The notes beneath the pieces were generated by a model. It worked only from the letters and a program-made list of their open reading frames with translations, was not told the DNA's origin and ran no database searches. A stretch of 64,000 bases of DNA, from NCBI GenBank assembly GCA_037074765.1, contig JBAMDO010000578.1, positions 558,001 through 622,000 of the forward strand. The letters run 5' to 3'. Both the position numbers and the translations under genes were made by a program. Below, piece after piece: positions 15,220 through 29,200 of the stretch (the first letter of the stretch is position 1; every line of letters begins with the position of its first letter). Source of the DNA: Mansonella perstans (Eukaryota; Nematoda; Chromadorea; Rhabditida; Onchocercidae).

Positions 15220-17959
15220 TACGATGAAAAGTATATTGTTAGTTGGTACGACATACTACGGTAAGCAGTCTTATGAAGTTGATGCATTATTTTATTGAAT
15301 TACGATAATTTTTAGTATGATTACGTTGGTTCCTGTGCTTTTATGTGCTCTTTCTGATTTGTTCGTTCATGCATTATTTATGATTTATGCGGCCTATATG
15401 AAGTTCTGCAGTGAGGAGCTCTAGCGTTCATAGCGCAAAACTAATAAGGTAAATATGCTCACCATAATATGAATAATACAGTGCTTTCTTTGCACCATGT
15501 GGACGAAGCGGATGTTGAAAAATATGTTTTGATCTATTGCATTTTTGTGTCCGGTTCATTTGGAATCAATTTATAACTTTGTGCAACACTATACTAACAA
15601 GTCTTAATTTTTTCGACACTGACTGTTGTAGCACGCAATTTGTATTCACTGTATTTGATTTGCTGTAATACACTTAGTCATTCTTCTGTTGTCAATTATC
15701 GATGGATGGATTAATGGTCTCCTGTTAAATAAGTGAAAAAATGCCGTTGTGAGTTATTTATTCAGCTTTCGTTGAACAGAATTCTCTGTTTTATATCCAT
15801 GAATGATTTCCATACTTTGCTTTCCTGAAATGTACAGACATGTATTATTGTTGTGATTCGTTTGCTTGCCTATCCATTTCATGTTAATATTTTTACAATT
15901 TCGTTGATTTATTTAATATTTTTATTTCTTCATAATACCCACTGCTTTATTTGTTTATTACTGTGAATTTTGAATTCAATTTATCATGCAGCAATGATAT
16001 AAATTATGCCAGTGATATTGGTATATTTCACTGTACTTTGAAGTATACATGAAAATGGTAGAAGAATAGGAATAAATTGATGGAAAGTTGTTTGGAAATG
16101 GCTTTGGCTATACGAAAATCAGTTTTTTTTTTTGCACTCTGTTTTAACTTTTATTTTAAAAAACTCTTTGCTAGTACGTACAAGAGACTGTGGTGTAATC
16201 ATCTAATCGGAAGTTCTATTTTACAAATGGTAGGGGATACCTTGTTTCTCTATAGAAACGACGAATTTAATCCGGCTCTGGCATTCCTGTTTAATCATTT
16301 TCTTGAATTTGAATGTCGCATTCTTTATCCATCCTTATGTAATTTATGTTAATTGGTCAAGAGTTATTATCAATGTTTTGATTTAAGATTATTCCATATT
16401 TGCATATCTAAAGTTTACTTTCCAGTGCAGTGAAATATATGTATTGATGTCGTTATCCTCTATTATCTGTGATTCAGTTGCTTAACAGTATTTTATACAT
16501 TTGTTAACTATCTTAAGTTCGGGGAAATTTACAAGGAGTAAGCTAAAGTCTTAAGCAATAAAAATTTAATTTCTGTTTGTGTGAAAGAATTTTGGTAGTT
16601 GTCGGTATTTGTGGAAATTCTTTGATGTCGATACTGCATGGGAGTGTTGTTCTAAAAGGTTAAGTTTGCTTTTCCAAAGATGGATTTACTACAGTACCAA
16701 ATATGTACCAAGCCAGTAATTTTGCAGTGATAACATGTCATTTACAGTAGTCTTTTTTGGTTGTTTATCTCTGTTTTATCTGTAAATACGCTCCCACGAT
16801 ACAGTTAAAAAATTCTGAAGTGGTTTACACTTACTGTTTTCTATATTTTACATAAAGCGCATATGCAAATGGATGCAAACGATGTGACTTAATTTTTGTC
16901 ATCTTCCATACATCGTATTGAATTTATGCAAAATAGATTTAAAAATTTCCCATTAATTCGCAATTTTAATTCAAAAAAGAAGATTAGAAATTTTATATAA
17001 CTTAATCCATCATCAGAATTAAATTAATGATGCAATCGGCATTTTTTAAAATTAAAAAGTCATATAAGTATGGGAAAATGAAAAGTTAACTTTGCATAAT
17101 TATGATTGAAGAAAAAGTCCATAAAATTAATTGCATTGTTAACTAAAGGCTTTGGGTATTGTCATAAAGTTCAGTTCTATTCCTTCTCAACAGGGATTAT
17201 TCATGTTCGGATATTTCAATTTATGTGTTTCATTGAACTTCGAAAATTTCTCATAAATGTATTTCCATTATTTTCTTATCTATGATAGACTTTCTCACTT
17301 TTTTTTTTTTTTCAGCGCTCATATTTGTCTATTTTTATTCTTTCTCACATATTGTTTTTTTTTAACTTCCTGTTATTGCATATAGGCAATGTTAAATTAT
17401 CTTTTTTCCATCCTTTTTTTTTTTTTTTTTTTATAATCTATTCCTGTCATTATTTTTATGAATTTTACTGATGAAATTATCAATTATTTTCTTTTCTTAA
17501 GAGAAGAATTTTTTTGAATTTTATTTATCGAATATTTTGTGTTACTTTTCCAATCACTTTTATTTTTATCAGCTTTCATCTTTGCTTTCTTGCTAGATAA
17601 TATTATTGTACATTTAAATTGCCCAAATTATAGAATGTGAAATTTTTCTTCATTTAAAGATTTGATATGTTTTTTTTTCAAGTGATCTATCACAAATACA
17701 TTTCATCTGTAAATAGTAAACATTAATAAAGTGAATTTTGCATTTTCTAATCTCTGTTTAAGTTCATATAATAAGAATGAAGAAATGAACCGAACAAAAT
17801 GAACTATTCAATATCGAATAATATTGTATCCTAAATTAAATTCTCTTCTTTTTTTGTTTATTTTATTATATTCCATATGTTTCTGTTATTGGGCGCGAGG
17901 TTTTTCCCACATTATTTCACATTTCATTCTTTTTAATATTAAAAAATGATTGTACGTAG

Positions 17960-17989
<30 letters not shown>
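17960..17989. repeat. A30 homopolymer
   Basis: An uninterrupted run of about 30 A. It is not preceded by a recognisable retroposed sequence and no target-site duplication was seen. Homopolymers of this length are prone to length error in assemblies. Confidence 0.9.
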
Positions 17990-17990
<1 letters not shown>

Positions 17991-18989
17991 GTAAAATATT
18001 TGGATGAATGATGGATGTTTAAATATGTTCTGAATATTATCAACATAATGATTAATCATATTCCATTTGAGTGATTAGAAATGACAGTCAAATTTAACAT
18101 GTTTGTTCGAAGATTTTTCATACAAAAATTTCTTCTATCATAAATACGATTTTAATTTGCGAAGCGCAATTTTTTAATGGTGCAGTTAATAAATGTTTTT
18201 TTTTTTTTTTATCTGATTATGTGATCTTTCTGGCAACTAATGTTATATTTATTTCTATTCATAATTATTTAATTAAAATTTATGGATATTTTCATCAGTC
18301 ACATTTGGCTGTTATTGCAATGTTCTATAAGATGCACCTAAATTTATATGCTTCTAATCCTTGGTGCCGTTTAAATGCATGTATGATTGTTTTACTTTTT
18401 CTATTTTGTTGTATTTATTTATATTCAGGTTTCTTCTTACATTTCAATTTGTTTAGTATACTGCATTTGTCTCGAAATCATAATCTATTCTACTTTTTTT
18501 TTTTGCATTATAGAATTAAACATTCTTTACTATTCATTTATTTGTTAGACAAAACATGACTACTGATTAAGTTGTACAATTATTACGCGACTAAATTTAA
18601 ATTTCCATTTTTATACTTTCATTTTAAATTTATTTTTTCTTCAGTTTTTCTGTAGTTCTGATGATCTACATATTTATTTATGAATGGTTTTTGTATTTTT
18701 GCTTTTTCGAGGAAAAACTTAACGAAATTTATTTTTGCGAAATGTCATTGTCATGTTGTTATATGTGTTTCATGATCACAAACATTATCACTGCTAATTA
18801 CGAATATGATTATTAATTTGTAGATTTGTGTTCATCAAATATCATTGTTGTTTCATTCATCTTAGGAACCCTGCGTTACTATTGTTTTTATTACGAATTT
18901 TTGCAACTAATAACTTGCCTATAGCAATTTAAATTTTTAAATTTCCCTATACTTTCTTGTCTGTTATTTCAGTACTGTCTTAGTCTGTT

Positions 18990-19036
18990 TGTATGTGTAT
19001 GTATGTATGTGTATGTATGTATGTGTGTATGTATGA
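18990..19036. repeat. TGTA/TGTG microsatellite
   Basis: Tandem GTAT and GTGTAT units over about 47 bases inside the T-rich spacer. Confidence 0.85.
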
Positions 19037-19573
19037 TTTCTCGTAATTTACTTTTATCATTTATCATAATTATTAATCGTATAATTATTTCCAATGGGCT
19101 GATTTATAAGTTTTATTTGTTCTTGCTTTTATAGTGATTGCTATTTATATATTTTATCATGCATTCTTGCATAACTTTATCACTTTTTCCGGTAATCATA
19201 CTTCATATTTCGTGATATAATTAATTGCCATTATAGTGATTATGTAATCGATTTGTTCTTTTATCTTGAACTTTTCACCTTTTTTTGTAATATATTTATG
19301 TGTATATAAACATATATTAAAATATTCTACATAAGTATTCCTATTTATTAGTATTTTTTATTACAAAACATTTGAAGTTGTGTATAAATGGTCAGTTACA
19401 CAGATCAGATCATTCGATTTGAAGGAATACTTCAAAAATAGGATATATGAACGGAGATGGGAATAGCAAAAGAAGAGATGATAGTTTGGTTTATGGAATA
19501 TAGCGGTATCGAGATCGGGAATTACAGTTATTTCCCTTGAATGAGGGATGTGAAGCATCGCTCCCAGAGTATC

Positions 19574-19714
19574 TACCATATGTGAACTACTTGTGGACAT
19601 TATCTTCCGAGAAGGATGTCACTACCATATGTGGACTACTTGTGGACATTATATTCCGGGAAGGGTGTCACTACCATATGTGGACTACTTTGGGGACATT
19701 ACCTTCCGAGAAGG
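19574..19714. repeat. 49-bp tandem repeat, about 2.9 copies
   Basis: Copies at 19574-19622 and 19623-19671 and a partial copy from 19672 share TACCATATGTGGACTACT followed by GGACATTA and TTCCG.GAAGG. The unit is 49 bases, not a multiple of three, so the overlapping reading frames are not translated repeats. Confidence 0.85.
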
Positions 19715-20128
19715 ATTGGGGTTGGGACGTCATATTGCACACCGACTGGAATTGGTTACTGTTAGAAACGTACGGGGAGAGATCATCATTTTAAAACTCT
19801 GAAGATACGATTGGAATTATGAGATAGGGAGAGGTAAGGAAGTATTAAGGTCCTGAGAGGTGAAAGGTTAGGGGTCAAGACAGGTATAAAATGATAAAAG
19901 TCATAGAAGATGGAACAGTGAAAGTTGCTGAAGGCAGTAGTAGTGGTCACAATGATAGGAGTATTTGCTTTTCGATTGTTAGCGCAAGATAGTGAAATGT
20001 TTAGTTGTTCAAATGTGTTTAATTTCTGCAAATCTTTTATAGGCAAACAGGAAAAGTGATATGCTTATTTAAATGGGCGTTTAAGAAAGCATTAAACAAG
20101 TCTGTAAGTTAAGGATTTCTACAGTACG

Positions 20129-23100
20129 ATGGATACTGATGGCATGGACGATTTCTCCGACACTCTTGTCATCACTCCATTGTAAATTTTTATTCATAGA
20201 ATGCTGGAAGTATTGAACTGAATGATTTTTCTTGAATGGTTGTAACTTCTTAAAGTACTTATTTATTAGGCAAAATGTAAACTATAAAATAAAAATCGAT
20301 CAGTGTCACTTTTGTAAATATCAAGCCTCATTAAAAGCATTTAAATTTAATATTCTACCTGTTTGTTTGCGCACTTTTGAGGTTCTGACTTAATATACTA
20401 TGTCTAAGCAGTGTATTTACAGAGGATCTGGACAGGAAGTTGGTCGTTCATGTCATTATTTGACTTTCAAAGGAAAGAAAATACTGGTTAGGTTTTTCAC
20501 TATTTATCTAATTTTATAGTCTGTTAGGATCATTTATTGCTGCAAAGATATAGTTATTTTGTTATTTATTATAATATTATAATTATTTATATTGTAGTTA
20601 CGTTATTTATTGCTACACAAATATTGATGTTATTCTAATGAAATCAATAGGTACTTGTGAAAAATTCCTTTCGTTTCAAGCTAGATTGTGGTATACATCC
20701 GGGTATGAGCGGTGTGGATGCACTTCCATTTGTTGATTTTGTGGATTGCGAGGAGCTCGACCTGCTATTGGTAACGCATTTTCACCTGGATCATTGTGGT
20801 GCCTTACCGTGGCTGCTCGAAAAGACGGCATTTCGCGGTCGATGTTTTATGACACATGCAACAAAGGCCATCTATCGCATGTCGATTGGCGACTATCTGA
20901 AGGTTTCAAAGTATGGAGGCTCAAGTGATAACCGGATGCTTTATAACGAAGAAGACTTAGAAAAAAGCATGGAAAAAGTTGAAGTTAGGAAATTCATAAC
21001 CAACTCTGATTTTGTTTGTATGCTAGTTCCATTTTTATTTAAATCAAACTAAAACATAAAAATTTCGTGTTACAGTTTATAGTCATCAACCTCACGACTT
21101 ATTCTTTACTTTTTTTTACCTCAAGACTCTTTCATGTATGGGAATCTGATCCTCTCTAATTGTTTAGACTTTACACTTCTCTTGTCAACTATTTACATAC
21201 AACGACGGTTTAATTCATTTTACCTTATCTTAATGCTAACAAAATGACAATTTTATATTTTCTTTTATTTAGGTAATTGATTTTCACGAGCAAAAAGAGG
21301 TGAATGGTATCAAATTTTGGTGTCATGTTGCGGGTCATGTTTTGGGTGCTTGTATGTTCATGATCGAAATTGCTGGCGTTAGGATATTGTATACGGGAGA
21401 TTTTTCAAGGCTCGAAGATCGTCATTTGTGTGCCGCTGAATTACCTACTGTATCACCGGATGTTTTGATTTGTGAATCAACTTACGGAACACAGGTTCAC
21501 GAAAGCAGAGATGAAAGGGAAAAAAGGTGCAAAATTTAGAAGAATATACGTTGTGTATAATTTCAGTGATGTAATCTTGATTATTTGTAAGATATGTAGT
21601 TCTTTCAAGCTGATGCCATTTCAAGGTTTTTTAAAAATGGTAGTGAAAACTTTTCACACTGTCAGTTTTTGTAGATGGAGTGCGAAGAAGTGAAGGAGAA
21701 ACCGGATTTATTCATACAGAGAAAAAGATTTAATTATATTTTGGAAATGATGTTGAAGATTTACTGTGAAAAATGATTTCGAATCGTTTCATGCATATAG
21801 CTTTGATATTTTAGGTTCACAGGTATTGTTCATGAAATTGTTGGACGAGGTGGACGATGCCTCATCCCTGCTTTTGCTCTCGGCCGTGCACAAGAGTTGC
21901 TGCTTATTTTAGATGAGTATTGGGAGGCTCATCCTGAGCTACAGGATATTCCAGTATATTGTTAGTTCTTAAATGTTCTCTTCAATTATAAAAGAAGCTC
22001 CAAATTCGCAGATCATGTCGGAGGTTGTGATGGATAATCATAATAGTGTACAGTCAGAAGTAGATAGTAGCATAGTATTGCGCTGTTGATATGGAATTGA
22101 TAGTACTAATCATTGTAGTTTGCAGCAAAAATGGATTTCTATATAATAAATTATCTAATGAAAGTATTATCTAATATTATTGTTATCTGATAAAAGCTTC
22201 CTGATTATTCATCCTAGAACTGTCTAGGGTAAAGCGTCAAAAATTTAAGTAAGACATTCGCATAGTCTCATATTTTCTAGAATAACCTGTTTGTTGTTGT
22301 AGTGCAGCAAAGCTATCATTGTTAAACATAACAGATTATGATGGGTAGGGATTGAACATCTGGTCTTTTTTTTTGGAAGAATGTTTATGTCACTATGCTC
22401 TTAGGTATCATGTTATCGCATAGTCTTCATTCTGATAAATAATGCTTCTAACTGCACTTATTTGGGATTTAATTTTAGTTTAAACTGTGAAGAGATTGTT
22501 TTTAGATGCAAGTTCATTGGCAAAAAAATGTATGGCTGTATATCAGACATTTGTGAGTGGAATGAACAGTCGTATTCAGAAACAAATAGCACTGAATAAT
22601 CCATTCGTCTTTAAACATGTTTCCAACTTAAAGGTATAGCTACTTGCTTCAAGCAGTGATTTTCTTATCATAGAGTTCAAAGACTTTTGTTTAAGGAACA
22701 TGGTGCGGAATACTATATTTGCTGCACAAATAAGAAAAGTTTTATCAAAATCTGAATCATGATTTAAAATTTGTTACTTTTGCTGTGATAATAGAACTTA
22801 TTATTTGCTCGTCGAAATTTCAATGGCCTTATTCACGGAAGATTTTTAAAAATCAGCTTAATTTGTAGAGTATCGATCATTTTGAAGATGTGGGTCCATG
22901 TGTTGTGCTTGCATCGCCAGGCATGCTGCAGAATGGTCTTAGCAGAGAGCTTTTCGAAAACTGGTGCACAGATTCTAAAAATGGCTGTATCATAGCTGGC
23001 TACTGCGTCGAAGGAACGCTTGCTAAGGTTCGTTTTTCCACTCAATATTTTGTATGATTTAGTTTTTTTTCTTATGTTCTCATGTATTCTAAGCTTTAAA

Positions 23101-26100
23101 AAAGTATAATTGCAACTGCGTTATAATGGAAGTCTGAAACTACCAGATTTAAATGTTACCCTTGAAATAATATAATGAACTTACGTACTTGAATTATTTA
23201 TGCCAAGAATTAATCGCCTAAAGCGGAAGCAAACTCGAAACATCTATGATCATCGAAATTGTCACAGGACTTTGGAAAATAAAACATTTTATCTTTACTT
23301 ATGATATCTAAATTACGACAGCAGTAGGAATTCATACTTGTATCATACTTCCTTTAATGCTTCCGTTATCTGTATTTCTCTGTTTCATCTATAAAATTAA
23401 TTCAGTGATAGACATACATTTGTTTTGTAATCGATATGAAATATAACTTTTTATTTTTGATAGAATTGCGTGTTAAATGTAGTTCATTTCAGCATATCTT
23501 ATCAGAGCCGGAGGAAATTATTGCAATGAACGGACAAAAATTGGCTATGAGGTTGCAGGTGATTTCTTAAGATTTTAAGATTTGCCAAACAAGTTTTTTG
23601 AAAGAGGCATTATTTATTATGCTTTTTAAAACCTTTTAGAGCGTTCATGAACTTAAGAGCTTTCGCTTTAATTCTTAAGTATGCTTTCTTATCAAGAAAC
23701 TCGATGAATTATAACACTTAAATTATTTCAGGTTGCTTATATTAGTTTCTCAGCGCATACAGACTATACCCAAACATCAGATTTCATTCGTGCTCTCCGT
23801 CCGCCGCATCTTGTGTTGGTGCATGGGGAAATGAATGAAATGAATCGTTTGAAAGCAGCAATTATAAGGCAGTATGAAGATGAATCTGATTTTCACATCG
23901 AGGTAAACTTCAGTATTTTTTGGCTTAGTGTTACACGACGTCTGATCAGAAAAAAACTCCGCTTTGCGATCGTTGAGGAAAGTTAATGTAGTTGAAGGCG
24001 GTCTTTCTGATGTAGCATTTGATGATTTTAAATTGGAAAGCTTTTCTTTAATCAGTGATTACAAACATGTGAGCTACAAGCGACTTTTTTCATTTTGAAT
24101 TTATCAAATTCCTAATTTAAATGAGGGTTGGGGCAAAATATTATGGATAATACTGCTTAGATATAGTAAAAAAAGTGTATTTATCTCCTTTTACTTTTTT
24201 ACCATAAATTTCAGTAATTTTGTTATTGCAGGTATATAATCCTCGAAACACTGAATCAGTTGAATTACATTTCAGAGGCGAAAAAACTGCAAAGGTGCAT
24301 CTTTCTTGAATTCATTTCCCAAGTGGAATGCTCGTTTTGCAAATACGACTTTATAACTTTTCGAGCATTACATATGCGAGATATTTGTTCCAAAAAAATT
24401 TCAAATCATCATTTTAAGTCCAAATGAACTCTGTTTTTGAGTTGTTAACCAGACAAATTTTAAATTATATTATATTTCTGTGGAATTTGTTTAATGTCTT
24501 ATGTCATATTTAAAATTGATCCAATATATCCAGAACAATATTTTTCGATTAATTTGAAGGTTGTCGGAAAAATGGCGATAACGGCGCCAGGAGATGGACG
24601 AATTTTGAGTGGTGTCTTGATTCGGCGAAATTTTAATTATCATTTAATGCATGCCGATGATCTCAGCGGTATGTTCATGTCCTATTTTCCTTTTTTTCAG
24701 CGATTCATTCTTGGTAGTCAGGTTTTCAGGAAGGAATGCAAAATGTAACTAAGTTTAAGTAACGCAAGTAACCGTTTGCGGTTTTTTGACTGTTCTTGGA
24801 TGGATTCTTATCCTAATTTCTAAAGCAGGTTGGCACTGACAAGTTGGGTTATAATATATTCAAGTATATAGGTTATCTTTATTTGCATTTACTTCATTAC
24901 TTCGTTGCTTTCAAATTATACACTTGTGTTTACATAATGGCAATCTTATTTCCGAACTGTTAAGTAATACTATAGCACATTTTCAGCATACACGGACTTG
25001 TCAAATAGTATTTTAACTCAGCGGGAAAGTGTCTTCTACAGTGGTACGATTACATTATTGCTTCATAATTTGCAACAAGTGGCTGGTGATGTGAGCTATG
25101 ATGAAATTGATTCAAAAGATGCTTCTGATCCGACCCATGCTATCAAATTGTTTGATGTTAGTGCATTTCATAATGTAGAAATTATTTCATCAAAATTTGC
25201 TAAATATGTATTCCTCATAAACAGAATGGGAAATACATTCGAAGGGGAAAGTGGAAGTTTTTATAAGAACGAATATACTATCATGTAAATCATATAATTA
25301 GCATTTGATTTATATGAGAAGAAAAGAGATCATTTAAAAATTTTCCTTAGCTAGTAAATCAAATTCTCAGCACTTATTATAAAAATAAAATATGAACAGG
25401 GACGGGTCCGTGTGTTAGTTTATTACCCGCAGCATGTCGCTATTATTGAATGGACATCTAATCCGGTGAGCGATATGTTCGCTGATGCAACTCTAGCTGC
25501 AATTTTGCACGCACAAACAAATCCAGTACCTGATAAAAGTGAGTTTATGAGTATGCTTTTCCTGATTATATCAGCTTTTGTTATGCGGGTTCTGTTATAT
25601 CATGACGATTTTTACCAATAACAAAAAATTACTTTATGTTGCAAAAGGGTCAGTTAAAGAAATCCAGAACTGGACAGATTAGTCAGCTAATGTCCTTTTA
25701 TGCCTTTTATACTTTATTTTACGTATAATCAAATTTAATTTCGTCATCCTAAAACATGATATATTTAAGAATTGGTTTAGTTTATATGTCAATCCATTTA
25801 GTTTTTATTCCTTGCCGATCATTAGACAGCTGTTTTCCAAGAACCTTGAAAACAGAAATTGATAGTATGTTGACCTCGTTGGTACTGTTTTGGCATATTT
25901 TTATTCATATATAATATATATATATATATATTATTTTTGCCTACAAAAATTTTTGATACTTAGATCTTTCAAAATGGAATGTAAAACCTAATGAAGCGGA
26001 ATGTTTGATGAAGACATTGGCTGAGCTGTGTGGTGATCAAGCAATTATTCGGATGACCGCTAATGCAATTGAATTAATGGTAGATGGGAAAGAAGCTAAA

Positions 26101-26223
26101 ATAGAGTTGGACACAATGCATATTTCATGTACCGATCAATTGTTACACCATTTGATCTCTTCTGTATGCCAGAAAATGATGAATTCCTTACTGCCGGTTT
26201 GCACTTTGACAGGCACGAAATAA
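20129..26223 (+). CDS. cpsf-3: CPSF-73, endonuclease subunit of the mRNA cleavage and polyadenylation complex
   Basis: Fourteen exons join in phase to about 694 aa (human protein 684): 20129-20181, 20423-20486, 20681-20983, 21273-21526, 21815-21960, 22506-22633, 22869-23027, 23493-23558, 23732-23902, 24232-24294, 24560-24668, 24987-25156, 25400-25538, 25964-26223. It is a metallo-beta-lactamase/beta-CASP nuclease that cuts pre-mRNA 3' ends in the nucleus. Zinc ligands are visible: HFHLDH (72-77), the His in VAGHVLGA, the Asp in YTGDFSR and the His in [17 protein letters not shown] follows. The beta-CASP region has [16 protein letters not shown] and [13 protein letters not shown]. The N-terminus ([12 protein letters not shown] across the first junction) matches the family closely. 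The C-terminal third matches the CPSF-73 interaction domain in length. An acceptor-like TTTCTACAG lies four bases before the ATG. A polyadenylation hexamer lies at 26389. All catalytic residues are present; it looks fully functional. Confidence 0.96.
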
Positions 26224-29200
26224 GCATTTGTTGAGAGATTTGTTTCTTTTATGATGAATCGCTTGAACCATCTACGAGATTAAAGGATGAAGTAAACCAT
26301 GATTAATTACCAAATTGTATGGAGAGAATTGATGAAAGACATTATTGTTTGATTGTTTATTTGAAATGTCTACGTTTGATTGTTTTGTAATAAAGGATTT
26401 TTATTGAAAATGTCCAGTTATTTATATTAAATAAAATTTGTTTGTTTGCAATAAGAGACTTTATTACTAGGATTAGCATAGTCACCTGATCATTCAGTGC
26501 TGTAACACATACGCAAATATTCGATCAATGGAAAACTTGAAATTTATGCTCTTCATTTTGATTGTCTTTCATATTCAGAGAAATCATAGTAATAATGATT
26601 TATTGATTGTCATTTGAAGTATATTTTGAGTACTTCCGTGCTTGAAATCACAACCTTCTGCATTTCATTACTGCGATTAGACATTGATTTCAAGATAAAA
26701 ATATACACATAGCGAGATTGTCTGAAGTGTCTAATGTTAAAATTAAGTTTTGGCAGAAATCCTCTTGTGTAATTGCAGACAAATCCATAATTTGTTGCAA
26801 GGCTTCAAGAATTCTGATTCCGTATTTGCTTTATTGGTGTTTATCTAAGCAAATCTAGGATTTCTGATTATCATTACGAAAGCAATTATTGCTCTTGATT
26901 TTAAGAACACAGGAATTCAGGTGTAACTACAGACACCGATACTTATCTTCATATTTTGTTGGTTAAAGGTTTGAATCGATCCTAATTTATCATTATTAAA
27001 AAATTTATTTGCAAATGTAATTTAAATGCTGTACTTGTTATTATGTCATGTAAGAGGAGAAAATATTTCAGTACAGTTTAGAATTGTTGAAATTTCAAGG
27101 CAAAACTGCCCTTATTATAACAGAGCTCGTATAAAAACTTCTGAATCCCTGAACATAGCCTTCAAGAATTGGGTGGAAGTGAACGGAGAATCTTCCATAT
27201 ATATATATATATATATACAAATATGTAAAGATGTATACCATAACTATTCATCGTTTGTTTCACTTTCTTACGCAGGTATCAATTACCAGGAAAAGGTGAA
27301 GTTTCGATAATCTTTTATCGATATTTCAGAAAATTTACTTAAATTCTAGCTATTCTAGCATATATAAATTGCATATAACATGGCTACAATTAGTGTTTTA
27401 GCATCGAGATTTTTGAATTTCAAAAAAATTAAACAGCTGAATACATATACTTTGTTAGCGAATGGGATGGTGAGATAGAAAAGGATTGCATCGAATGCTA
27501 GTCCAAGTTCGATTTTCGCTACTTTCTTTTTCTTTTCGATGATTCTCCAATGAAGTAATGCAATTCTCGACATTTTAGATTCTGACAATTTATCTTTGGA
27601 TCCAATGTCACTAAAATATCACGTACAAAACTTTTCTATTTTTGCTATCACGTGATTGCTGTATAAAATTTGAAAAAAAAAAACTATTTTGCTGGAAATT
27701 CTATCATTTCATTCTTTACTTTCATTCATCGTTAAATTCATTACATTATTTTGAAATGTGATCTGATTCGAATCTCATTTATAGTACCACAAGTTATAAA
27801 GAATTAATCGAACATTTACAAAACATTTTTGTTAAAAGTTTCTGTAAACAGCAAAGAAATCTAAGGTAATTCGTTCCCAAATGTAAGCAACTATCATTTA
27901 TTTCAGATAACATTTTGCGAAGTTGTTTTATGTAAGCAGCATTTTATGTTTTAAATTCGGGATTTCTCGTTCTTAATCTAAAAAAAAAAGTTCTTAATTA
28001 GATCAGACCACATTTCAGATTTTTTAATCTTAATTAGGAATTTATCGTTCTTAATCTAAAATCTAAAAAAAAGAAAGAAATTATTCATTGGATATTTATG
28101 GTAAAGAAATTGCCCATTATTCATTTACAGGAAAGAAATTATTATTCATAATATTATTATGCTTGTTCTATTTTGGATAAAAAATTATGCTGCACAAAAA
28201 ATAACTTCCAATTTTCAATCTAAGAATAACCAAATATTTTCTTTCTTTCTTTTCTGAAAAAAAATTATTTTCGAGCACAATTTCAGGAAAAATTTTATTC
28301 CTATGCTATTCTCCACTAATCTTTCTACCAATTTTAAAAACATTTGAAAGAATCGATCTTTTAATCTTAAATTTAGTAAATTTCATTTAACTTATTATCA
28401 TTTAATTATTATTAAAACTTTTTATCATTAATTTCATTTAAAATTTCATTTTTTTTTTTCATTTAACTGTATTATCTCGGAACAATGTAATTCTGTAACA
28501 TAATTCTGTAGTATAATCACGGAACAATGTAATTTGCAACTGTATAACTTCACGGAAGCAAAAGTTGAAAAAAAAAAAGTTTTAGCGTGCTGTGCTTAAG
28601 AAAGTGTATTCTCAATAATATATACCCTATTAGTGAAAGTTCTTTTAGTGGTCATTTTAGTGGTCAAATGATTTGAACATTCTTTTTCTGTATCAGCTAC
28701 TTAAGTATCAAAACAATGAGAAATAGATTTATTTACATTTATTGACGTGGATAAAAAGTGATATTTCGTTAAGCATTTGGTCGAAATTGACGTTGCTAAT
28801 TAAATAAGTAATAGTGACCTTAATAATACTGACCACGTAAATGATATGAAGTGTGGTCATTTGATTTGGCTCTATCCCAACTTCTTATCAGTATATGAAA
28901 AGTTGTGGAACGTCGTGAAACGTAAAATTTTCCCAAAGACTCTCTCGATTTCAATCCTGTAAAATTCGGCTCCGCGATGTTAGTTTGTTGTTTAAGAGTT
29001 CGTTACAGTTAGAAAATTGGATAACTTTTAATCCTATTGATAAGGTCAGAGTTCGATAAGGTCACAAAGGGTATTTTGATAACTTTATTGAGTACTGTAG
29101 ATGCTCACAATTAAACATTGCTTGATAGTCCTAATGGACATCTGTGTATTAATCGAATACTAATATATCTGTGTATATTGATATTAATCTAATATTAATT

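Larger units (their letters stand above)
15220..20128. other. Long intergenic region, probably including a long 3' UTR
   Basis: About 4.9 kb of T-rich sequence without a supported gene. It contains several long T runs, an A30 tract (17960-17989), a TGTA microsatellite (18990-19036) and a 49-bp triple repeat (19574-19714). Pumilio-type TGTANATA octamers occur at 16781, 17708 and 19301, and an AATAAA at 16557, so part of this may be the 3' UTR of the silencing scaffold gene. The AT-rich reading frames at 16077-16352 and 18221-18559 look like chance: no domain and no splice context. Confidence 0.5.

Noticed and set aside
18221..18559. 112-codon hydrophobic frame in the spacer after GW182
   Set aside because: Its Phe/Leu/Tyr-rich content is what T-rich DNA gives; no domain, no splice signals and no similarity recognised.
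27355..27588. Minus-strand 77-codon frame
   Set aside because: It would be the only gene on this strand, has no recognisable domain and lies in AT-rich spacer.
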